Virus record (IMG/VR): IMGVR_UViG_3300008259_000384
Location: 1-26,461 of that record
DNA: 26,461 nucleotides
Strand: one strand, 5' to 3'
From: a virus
Under the pieces are notes generated by a model. That model was not told the origin of the DNA. It ran no database searches and saw only the letters and a list, made by a program, of their open reading frames with translations. The position numbers and the translations under genes were made by a program. This document shows positions 20,471-26,461 of this stretch, in pieces (the stretch's first letter is position 1; every line of letters begins with the position of its first letter).

Positions 20471-22408
20471 ATGAGTAACCAACAGACACACTGGGTGATG
20501 GACTACGAAACACTTTGCAATTGTTTTGTAGCAGTCTTCCAACACTATAAAGATGAAGGTGTCAGACACATATTCATCATACACAAAGACCGAAATGACT
20601 TTACAAAGTTTGTAAACTTCTTAAAATCTTGTGTAAAGAATAAACAGTACCACATCTCATACAACGGTCTGGCATTTGACGCTCAGATCACGCAGTGGAT
20701 AATAGAGAATCATCAAACATTATCTACTAAGAGTACAGAAGATATCGTAAAAGGTATCTATGACTTTGCACAGAAAACAATATCTCGTACAGACAGAGGA
20801 GAATTCCAAGAATATCCACCTTTTAAGTTAAGGATTAAGCAGATTGACTTGTTTAAGATGAACCACTGGGACAACCGTGCCAAGATGAGTTCTCTTAAAT
20901 GGATACAGTATTCCATGGACTGGGATAATGTAGAAGAGATGCCACATCCCCATCATGCCCCTATTGAAGATGATGTACAACTTAAGAGTTTAGTATCCTA
21001 TTGTATTAATGATGTACTATCTACTAAAAAAATATTACACCACAGCAAAGAACAGTTAGTACTAAGACAGAATCTAACCAGAGAATATGGTATAGATCTG
21101 TATAGTGCATCTGAACCCAGGATATCAAAAGAACTATTCTTGCACTTCCTGCATCAAAAGTTAGGCTGGGAAAAAGCAGAGATAAAACAACTGCGTACTC
21201 CTAGACCATATATTATTTTAGCAGACTGTATACTACCATATATACAGTTTAAAACACCAGAATTTCAAAGTGTACTTGAGTATTTTAGAAAGAAGGTAAT
21301 TACATCTACAAAAGACGGGTTTAAGCACAGCGTCACATATCGTGGAGTACAAACTGACTACGGTCTGGGCGGTATTCACGGTGCTACAGACGCAGGTGTT
21401 TATGAAGCTAAACCTGGATGGACCATCATGACCTCAGACGTTACTAGTTTCTATCCAAACCTTGCTATCAAAAATGGTTTTCATCCTGAGCACTTACCTG
21501 CAAAAGAGTTTGGTGAGCTCTATGAATGGTTCTTTGAAGAACGTAAGAAGATTCCTAAGTCTGATCCTAAGAACTATGTCTACAAGATTATCCTGAACTC
21601 TACCTACGGCCTTACAGGTGATGAGAACTCTTTCCTGTATGACCCACGCATGACTATGCAGATTACTATCAACGGACAACTAAGTCTTAGTATGCTTTAT
21701 GAGATGATCTGTGAGGAGATTCCTGAAGCTGTACCGCTCATGCAGAACACAGACGGTCTAGAAACTATGATCCCCACATCTGCTGTAGAAAAGTATATGA
21801 ATATCTGCACCAGATGGGAAATGATGACTAAACTGTCCTTGGAGCATGATCAGTATAAGAAGATGATCATGCGAGACGTCAATAACTACATTGCTATCAA
21901 CAAAGATGATAAAGTAAAATGTAAAGGTGCCTTTGAGTGGGAAGATCTAGACAAAAAGAAAGTAGCTGTATTTCATAAGAATAAAAGCTTTCTAATAATC
22001 CCCAAGGCTATCTATGCATACTTTGTAAATGGTACTAAGCCAGAAACATTTCTAGCACAGAATACAGAAATAACTGATTACTGTGCAGGAGTAAAAGCTA
22101 AATCCGGCTGGTACTTTGAGGAGCAATACATTGACAGCGGTCAGTTAATAGTAAACCGTCTACAAAAGATCGTAAGATATTACGTATCCAATACAGGATC
22201 TAAACTAGTAAAGTGCCATAAAGATGGCCGGGTAATCCAAGCAGAAGCAGGACAGTGGCTACAAACTGTAGTCAACTCCATAGACAAGAACAAGTCTTTT
22301 CAGGATTATGACATTAACCTGCAGTACTATCTAGAAGAGATATATAAACAGATAGAGCAGATAGAAAGAATTAAACCTAAATCATTTACACAACTATCAC
22401 TTTTTTAA
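20471..22408 (+). CDS. Family B DNA polymerase with 3'-5' exonuclease
   Basis: Encodes 645 residues. Exonuclease motifs: Exo I DYET (D11, E13), Exo II NGLAFD (65-70), Exo III YCIND (Y177, D181). Polymerase motifs: A is SDVTSFYP (322-329, D323), B is KIILNSTYG (372-380), and C is QNTDGLE (about 425-431, D428). In most family B enzymes motif C reads DTD; here the first Asp is Asn. At 645 residues it is shorter than cellular B-family enzymes, and no terminal-protein gene was seen, so protein priming is not indicated. It would copy the phage genome with the helicase, primase and SSB-like protein. Confidence 0.88.
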   Translation: MSNQQTHWVMDYETLCNCFVAVFQHYKDEGVRHIFIIHKDRNDFTKFVNFLKSCVKNKQYHISYNGLAFDAQITQWIIENHQTLSTKSTEDIVKGIYDFAQKTISRTDRGEFQEYPPFKLRIKQIDLFKMNHWDNRAKMSSLKWIQYSMDWDNVEEMPHPHHAPIEDDVQLKSLVSYCINDVLSTKKILHHSKEQLVLRQNLTREYGIDLYSASEPRISKELFLHFLHQKLGWEKAEIKQLRTPRPYIILADCILPYIQFKTPEFQSVLEYFRKKVITSTKDGFKHSVTYRGVQTDYGLGGIHGATDAGVYEAKPGWTIMTSDVTSFYPNLAIKNGFHPEHLPAKEFGELYEWFFEERKKIPKSDPKNYVYKIILNSTYGLTGDENSFLYDPRMTMQITINGQLSLSMLYEMICEEIPEAVPLMQNTDGLETMIPTSAVEKYMNICTRWEMMTKLSLEHDQYKKMIMRDVNNYIAINKDDKVKCKGAFEWEDLDKKKVAVFHKNKSFLIIPKAIYAYFVNGTKPETFLAQNTEITDYCAGVKAKSGWYFEEQYIDSGQLIVNRLQKIVRYYVSNTGSKLVKCHKDGRVIQAEAGQWLQTVVNSIDKNKSFQDYDINLQYYLEEIYKQIEQIERIKPKSFTQLSLF

Positions 22409-22417
22409 TCTACACTT

Positions 22418-23275
22418 ATGCCAGTAAAAACCCAATTCGTAACTGAGCAGCACATCCGTAACGCAGCTTTACCTACACACGGTAAACGTTACACAGTAAT
22501 CCCCCACGCTTTCATCATTGATGAAACGCGTAAAGAACTAGCCGCAGCAGGCTTTCAAATTAACCAAGAGCTGTATAAAACCAGCCTTGATGGACAAGTA
22601 GCTCAAGGTGTGTATCACCTGAACTATGGAAATGACCAAGACATGGGTCTTATGTTTGCATGGTCTAACTCTTACAACAAACAGATGAGGTTCAAGTGTG
22701 CTATTGGTGCACAAGTATTCATCTGTATGAATGGAGTAGTATCAGGTGATCTGGCAAACTTTCAGCGTAAGCACACTGGTTCTGCGTTGATAGATGTTAC
22801 AAACTCTATCCAGTTCCAGATTACTAATGCTAAGCAGTACTATGACAACTTAGTAGCTGACAAAGAAATGCTTAAGCAAGTAACTCTTGACCAGTCTCAG
22901 AAAGGTAGTATTGTTGGTAGACTTCTAATTGATCAGGAAATCCTAACACTAACTCAAGTTGGTATTATTCAGCGTGAGATAGAGAAACCTACTCATCAGT
23001 ACTCTATGAATCCTAACTCAGCTTGGGATTTATATAATCATATCACACTAGCTCTGAAAGATTCTCACCCTCTGAGGTATCTATCTGATCATCAAAAAGT
23101 ACACAACTTCTTTGTTGATGAGTTTGGTAATCTACAAGGAGTATATGCACCTATTGTTGATGAAGTAGACACAGACGGATATGAAGAAGAAATGCCATTA
23201 GCTGTTACTGTAAACACAGAAGACACAGCTGATGAAGTAGAAGAAGATTTACTCTTTGGTGTAACATTTAATTAA
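22418..23275 (+). CDS. DUF932-like phage/plasmid protein
   Basis: Encodes 285 residues. The middle part (MGLMFAWSNSYNKQMRFKCAIGAQVFICMNGVVSGDL, read in parts) resembles the DUF932 pattern, in which recall of N-G and a later H-x-G (here RKHTG) are typical. The final 50 residues are acidic (DEVDTDGYEEEM and on). DUF932 proteins occur widely on phages and plasmids without an established role. The start has TTTTTAATC seven bases before ATG. Family assignment is by eye and moderate. Confidence 0.55.
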   Translation: MPVKTQFVTEQHIRNAALPTHGKRYTVIPHAFIIDETRKELAAAGFQINQELYKTSLDGQVAQGVYHLNYGNDQDMGLMFAWSNSYNKQMRFKCAIGAQVFICMNGVVSGDLANFQRKHTGSALIDVTNSIQFQITNAKQYYDNLVADKEMLKQVTLDQSQKGSIVGRLLIDQEILTLTQVGIIQREIEKPTHQYSMNPNSAWDLYNHITLALKDSHPLRYLSDHQKVHNFFVDEFGNLQGVYAPIVDEVDTDGYEEEMPLAVTVNTEDTADEVEEDLLFGVTFN

Positions 23276-23282
23276 TAATAAG

Positions 23283-23308
23283 GGAGGGGTGGGTAAAACC
23301 ACTCCTCC
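23283..23308 (+). other. Strong RNA hairpin without T tract
   Basis: A 10-bp stem (23283-23292 with 23299-23308, one G-T pair) and a 6-base loop GTAAAA. The G-rich arm GGAGGGG is unusual in this AT-rich sequence. No T tract follows, so it is not a standard terminator; it may protect the upstream mRNA 3' end, or mark a processing site or a control element for the gene starting at 23325. Confidence 0.65.
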
Positions 23309-23324
23309 ACTTAAATCTAAACTT

Positions 23325-23618
23325 ATGTCTGACTTACAGTTAATAAACGCCAGAGAAATGGCAATCAAACATCCTTCTACATTTAATGCTCCTTGTGAAG
23401 ACTGTCTTAATGATATTAATGAAGGTGACTATGTTAAGATATGTCCAGGAGAAGAAAGGTTCTGGTGTAATGTAATAACAGTAGATAAAGATAACCGTAG
23501 CATTACAGCCTCAGTATCTAACAGACTTATCTATTATGATCTGCCGGTAGGTACCGTTCTAGAAATAGGCTATGATAATGTATACGATATTCTCAAACCT
23601 GAAGATATGAACTTATGA
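23325..23618 (+). CDS. Small Cys-containing protein of unknown function
   Basis: Encodes 97 residues from ATG 23325. An in-frame GTG at 23289 lies inside the hairpin and is rejected as a start; TTAAATC seven bases before ATG fits the local pattern. Cys residues at 24, 27, 40 and 48 (PCEDC, ICPG, WCN) could bind zinc. The rest is beta-rich (VITVDKDNRSITASVSNRL). It overlaps the dNMP kinase gene by 4 bases (ATGA). Confidence 0.65.
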   Translation: MSDLQLINAREMAIKHPSTFNAPCEDCLNDINEGDYVKICPGEERFWCNVITVDKDNRSITASVSNRLIYYDLPVGTVLEIGYDNVYDILKPEDMNL

Positions 23619-24298
23619 TAATAGGAATCAATGGATACTCTGGTACCGGTAAAGACACAGTCGGTAAACTTATACAGCTTGCAGCTACAGATACCATACC
23701 TGAAGGCTATGATGTCTACGATATAGTAGATAATTACCCAGACCACCAATGGTGGCTGGAAGAAAAGTCTGGATGGGAAATAAAAAAATGGGCTGGTAAG
23801 CTCAAGACTATAGCTAGTGTTCTTACAGGTATAGAGACTGAAAAGTTTGAAGACCAAGAGTTTAAGACAAAAGCTCTTGGTAGAGAATGGTGTTATCCTA
23901 CTGAATGGCAAGGTAGAGAACACTGGGTAGAAATGACAGTAAGAGAATTTTTACAGCGTCTAGGTACTGACGGCCTACGTACAGGTCTTCATGAAAACAC
24001 CTGGGTAAATGCTCTTATGGCAGACTACGAAGGTACCTATGACTTGGATACTGACCGTACAACTTACCCTAACTGGATCATTACAGACACCCGTTTTCCT
24101 AATGAAGCTGAGGCTATCAAAAATGCGGGTGGTATAGTAATCCGGATAGATCGCCCAGGAGTTACTGCAGTAAATGCACATCCTTCTGAGACAGCTTTAG
24201 ACAACTGGAAGTTTGATCATAAGATTATGAACGGATCTGATCTGACTAGTCTATTATTTTCAGTTGGCAATCTATTAAGAAAAGAAAAACTGATATGA
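23615..24298 (+). CDS. Deoxynucleoside monophosphate kinase
   Basis: Encodes 227 residues. The P-loop is GYSGTGKDT (7-15), followed by WAGKLKTIAS and VREFLQRLGTDGLR as in T4 gp1-type dNMP kinases, then WIITDTRFPNEAEAI (binding region) and the typical late motif SETALDNWKFDHKIMNGS. These enzymes phosphorylate dNMPs to dNDPs for phage DNA synthesis, sometimes including modified bases. It overlaps both neighbouring genes by 4 bases, so it belongs to a coupled unit with the radical-SAM gene. Confidence 0.85.
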   Translation: MIIGINGYSGTGKDTVGKLIQLAATDTIPEGYDVYDIVDNYPDHQWWLEEKSGWEIKKWAGKLKTIASVLTGIETEKFEDQEFKTKALGREWCYPTEWQGREHWVEMTVREFLQRLGTDGLRTGLHENTWVNALMADYEGTYDLDTDRTTYPNWIITDTRFPNEAEAIKNAGGIVIRIDRPGVTAVNAHPSETALDNWKFDHKIMNGSDLTSLLFSVGNLLRKEKLI

Positions 24299-25149
24299 GA
24301 ATAATTAAACAACAAACCAAAACCCTGATAACCCGTGACAATGGACGGAGTTCGGATGCAGTAGCACCGAACTTCATCTACGGGTGTTTGGGAGGATGTA
24401 TGAGCTCCTACTGCTATGTAGGACGCTATAATCATGACAGAGTATACGTCAATGAAAACATGGATGATTTACTCATGTCTGTACATGGCTGGATTAGTAA
24501 ACAGCCCTGGCCTAAAGAACCAAATCAGTGTGACCCAAAGTACTACGTCATAGACATTGGATGCTCTACAGATATCCCACTCATGCGTAAGCATTATAAC
24601 TGGCAGGAAGTCTTTGACTACTTCAGTTACAAAGACGGTATGGCTAAGAGCACATTTGCCACTAAGTATCCTACTATGTTCTTGCCGATGAAGTACAACC
24701 TGGAAAAAGAAAAACACCGTATCAGGGTAAGCCTGATGCCTCAGAAATACTCTGACATCCTGGAGCCAGGGACAGACAAAATCTCTGATCGCATAGCTGA
24801 GATACCAAAGCTGATGGAATATATGGAAGTACACATCAACTTTTCTCCTATCATCTACACTGACGACTGGTTAGAAGAGTATAAGAAACTCTTTAAAGAA
24901 ATCCGATCTGCCGGCATAGATACTAAATGTGAGTGTATCTTTTTAACACACAATATTCATCAGCACGAGCGTAACTCTAAGCCTGTTCAGGATCTCCTGT
25001 GGCGTCCAGATATCCAAGAGAAAAAAGACTCTCAGTACGCTCCTGATAATATCAGGTATCAGTTTCAACTGAAACGCCAAATGATACAAGAGTTTACTCA
25101 CCTGTATGCAGATTACTTTAATCCCTCTGGTATCCGTTACATCTTTTAA
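24295..25149 (+). CDS. Radical-SAM protein related to spore photoproduct lyase
   Basis: Encodes 284 residues. Near the N-terminus YGCLGGCMSSYCYVGRY has Cys31, Cys35 and Cys40, a CX3CX4C pattern; most radical-SAM enzymes have CX3CX2C. The rest follows the spore photoproduct lyase order: IDIGCSTDIPL, TKYPTMF, RIRVSLMPQ, RIAEIPKLMEYMEVHINFSPIIY and WLEEYKKLF. Spore photoproduct lyase uses SAM radical chemistry to repair thymine dimers in DNA, so DNA repair or base modification is a reasonable guess. Whether the altered cluster spacing holds a 4Fe-4S cluster is not known. The gene is coupled by ATGA to the dNMP kinase gene. Confidence 0.75.
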   Translation: MRIIKQQTKTLITRDNGRSSDAVAPNFIYGCLGGCMSSYCYVGRYNHDRVYVNENMDDLLMSVHGWISKQPWPKEPNQCDPKYYVIDIGCSTDIPLMRKHYNWQEVFDYFSYKDGMAKSTFATKYPTMFLPMKYNLEKEKHRIRVSLMPQKYSDILEPGTDKISDRIAEIPKLMEYMEVHINFSPIIYTDDWLEEYKKLFKEIRSAGIDTKCECIFLTHNIHQHERNSKPVQDLLWRPDIQEKKDSQYAPDNIRYQFQLKRQMIQEFTHLYADYFNPSGIRYIF

Positions 25150-25152
25150 CCT

Positions 25153-25371
25153 ATGGCACAGACAGCATTAGATTGGTTTCTCTCTAGAGTTAATAAAACT
25201 AGCTACGATAAGATCAATGAGCTTATAGAGCAAGCTAAACAACTAGAAAAAGAGCAGCGTATACAAGACTATAATGCTGGATATACCGATGCTCAGTGTA
25301 ACCATATCAATGATGCTGAGAATTATCTTAATGAAATAACCTATATGACCGATGAAAATACTACACATTAG
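25153..25371 (+). CDS. Small phage protein of unknown function
   Basis: Encodes 72 residues, mainly helical and charged (ELIEQAKQLEKEQRIQDYN). It starts 3 bases after the radical-SAM stop, and the ATG of the metallophosphoesterase N-terminal part lies inside its last codons. Short acidic helical proteins of this kind are common among phage genes; no role is known. Confidence 0.6.
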   Translation: MAQTALDWFLSRVNKTSYDKINELIEQAKQLEKEQRIQDYNAGYTDAQCNHINDAENYLNEITYMTDENTTH

Positions 25372-25904
25372 TGACACTCATGGCTACCATGGTACTTTCC
25401 CTGAAAGTAGGTTTGAAAGTATGGATGTAGTAGTGCATAGCGGTGACTGCTCCAACTATAGAGACTCCTATAGAAACAGTAATGAAGTACTTGACTTTAT
25501 TAGATGGAGTCAAGTTCTGGGGTAGTCCTATCACTCCTACATTTTGTGACTGGTCTTTTATGAAAGCCAGGGATAAGACCTATAAAGTATGGGCACAGAT
25601 CCCTGATGATACAGATGTACTAGTAGTCCATGGACCTCCCAAGGGAGTCCGGGACTTAAGCTTTGACAGACAGGGTAACCTAGAAATGTGCGGAGACCTA
25701 GCTCTTATGAAAAGATGCTATGCACTAAAGGATACACTAAAGCTAGTATGCTTTGGGCACATCCATAACATGGACGGTGTAGATACTAACCAAGGAGTAT
25801 CTCACTATTCCCGTACAAAGACGGTCTTCTCTAATGCAGCCTGTGTTTATGACGGACGCTTTGACCTTGGACTTACATCACACGGAAACATTTTAGAACT
25901 ATGA
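25352..25904 (+). pseudogene. Metallophosphoesterase split by out-of-frame internal deletion
   Basis: Frame one (ATG 25352, TAG 25523-25525, 57 residues) is a typical N-terminus: ISDTHG (6-11), VVVHSGDCS and NSNEVLDFIRW. The other frame then carries the C-terminal half to TGA 25904: LLDGVKFWGSPITPTF, VLVVHGPPKG and VCFGHIHN. The two parts share the bases near 25490-25515. The central GNH(E/D) metal motif expected between them is absent, so a piece whose length is 3n+2 bases appears missing. The C-terminal part alone could start at ATG 25482 or GTG 25443. Most likely a natural deletion or an assembly error; without the GNH motif the enzyme should be inactive as a calcineurin-like phosphoesterase. 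Confidence 0.75.
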
Positions 25905-26152
25905 GCACAAGACCAACACTCACAGAAACAGAAGTGCTGTTTATGCACTACAAAAAAGGTATGGCAGGCAGCGGTATGACTGCACTAATAGATGCCATAT
26001 GGAAACTAGATAGAAAGAACAGAGCTAAAATAGCTCTAGGTTATCCTGAACTCGTTACAGTTTGTAACAGGTTCAATGACGAAAACGGTTACTGGGAAGA
26101 TCTTCAATCTAGATGGAGAGAAGCTAATCAGTACGTCAATGCAGATTTATAA
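25901..26152 (+). CDS. Small phage protein of unknown function
   Basis: Encodes 83 residues, coupled by ATGA to the preceding gene. GMAGSGMTALIDAIWKLD (about 20-37) and ALGYPELVTVCNRFNDENGYWEDL read as a compact helical protein typical of small phage genes of this neighbourhood. No metal-binding or membrane motif is visible. Intact coupling to the broken phosphoesterase suggests the upstream gene was once translated in full. Confidence 0.6.
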   Translation: MSTRPTLTETEVLFMHYKKGMAGSGMTALIDAIWKLDRKNRAKIALGYPELVTVCNRFNDENGYWEDLQSRWREANQYVNADL

Positions 26153-26169
26153 CAAATAAATCCTATACT

Positions 26170-26397
26170 ATGAAAGACACATGTATCCTATGCGGAGTGG
26201 AGACGGCTTATGATGAGACTACCCACGTTGACATGCGGGTAGGCTACATAGAAGGAGCTGGACAACTCTGTACTCAATGCTACCGGACTGGTACTAACCG
26301 CAACCATATTGCAGTACCAGAATCCATGATTCTAAACACACCTAATGATATGGAACTAGGTGGTAAAGTAAGAAATCTATACTATGAAAATAGATAA
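26170..26397 (+). CDS. Small putative zinc-binding protein
   Basis: Encodes 75 residues. CILC (5-8) and CTQC (34-37) could form a zinc ribbon; the segment between is beta-like (HVDMRVGYIEGAGQL). AATAAATC lies seven bases before ATG, matching the local start pattern. The end overlaps the next partial gene by 14 bases. Function unknown. Confidence 0.65.
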   Translation: MKDTCILCGVETAYDETTHVDMRVGYIEGAGQLCTQCYRTGTNRNHIAVPESMILNTPNDMELGGKVRNLYYENR

Positions 26398-26461
26398 GAA
26401 TCAAGTACTGTTGTGGGTATGCCTGGTTGGGTTGTTATCAGTGTTAGCAGTAGCCATTTAC
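26384..26461 (+). CDS. N-terminus of a membrane protein (partial)
   Basis: ATG 26384 opens a frame that runs to the window edge (26 codons). After a short charged start (MKIDKNQ) the sequence is a hydrophobic helix (VLLWVCLVGLLSVLAVAIY), a membrane anchor or signal peptide. The rest is outside the window. Confidence 0.55.
   Translation, partial: MKIDKNQVLLWVCLVGLLSVLAVAIY

Noticed and set aside
1-26461. tRNA, rRNA, CRISPR array, insertion sequence or integrase
   Set aside because: No gap is long enough or shows the expected structure, repeats or motifs; nearly all DNA is coding.

Overview
This window looks like part of a large, compact double-stranded DNA phage genome infecting a Bacteroidota host. 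Five exported precursors have Sec signal peptides that appear to end in [A/S]|Q, as is common in Bacteroidota. One precursor carries a type IX secretion (T9SS) C-terminal sorting domain. Some upstream regions carry TATATTTG, matching the Bacteroidota -7 consensus TAnnTTTG. Start codons are preceded by A/T-rich sequence rather than Shine-Dalgarno motifs. Genes are packed with ATGA or TAATG overlaps, the standard genetic code fits (TAA, TAG and TGA all end genes), and no rRNA, tRNA, integrase or CRISPR was seen. No capsid, terminase or clear tail gene is present, so the taxonomic position within Bacteroidota phages is open.

Layout. Bases 1-872 (+) hold the end of a VWA-like protein and an unknown acidic protein, closed by a strong terminator. 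Bases 913-11823 form one long minus-strand block, transcribed from about 11.82 kb leftward. It begins with small membrane and lysis-type proteins (holin-like, anchored periplasmic protein, GH19 endolysin, small basic proteins). It continues with an unusual set of exported and surface proteins: a short CsgG-like protein followed by a 633-aa dockerin/cohesin-like T9SS substrate, two membrane proteins (one with Ca-binding DxDGDG loops), a DUF2589 pair with a zinc ribbon, and then a full CsgG-like pore protein followed by a Ser-rich beta-barrel protein and a C-type lectin. A divergent regulatory region (about 11.82-11.94 kb) separates this block from a plus-strand block (11.94-26.46 kb) of DNA replication, recombination and nucleotide metabolism genes.

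Replication block. In order: a stand-alone DnaA domain IV protein, a DnaB-type helicase core, a P-loop ATPase of Sak4/AAA_24 type next to an SSB-like protein, a Toprim primase, a SegE-like GIY-YIG nuclease, a PD-(D/E)XK exonuclease, a family B DNA polymerase with 3'-5' exonuclease, a DUF932-like protein, a dNMP kinase and a radical-SAM protein resembling spore photoproduct lyase. Small phage proteins and a broken metallophosphoesterase follow. Together these could copy and recombine the genome and supply nucleotides.

Main points of interest: (1) two CsgG-family genes, each translationally coupled to a secreted-protein gene, with both units containing the same beta-sandwich plus dockerin-like module; this is a candidate phage-encoded host-surface display system using CsgG-like pores and the host T9SS. 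(2) A gene at 14331-14709 readable only through a +1 shift at CTT_TGA, the slippery sequence known from prfB. (3) A metallophosphoesterase lacking its central GNH(E/D) metal motif through an out-of-frame internal deletion. (4) A recurring TTCTACA/TGTAGAA element in front of plus-strand genes. (5) Catalytic-motif variants in the Toprim primase, DNA polymerase and radical-SAM protein.
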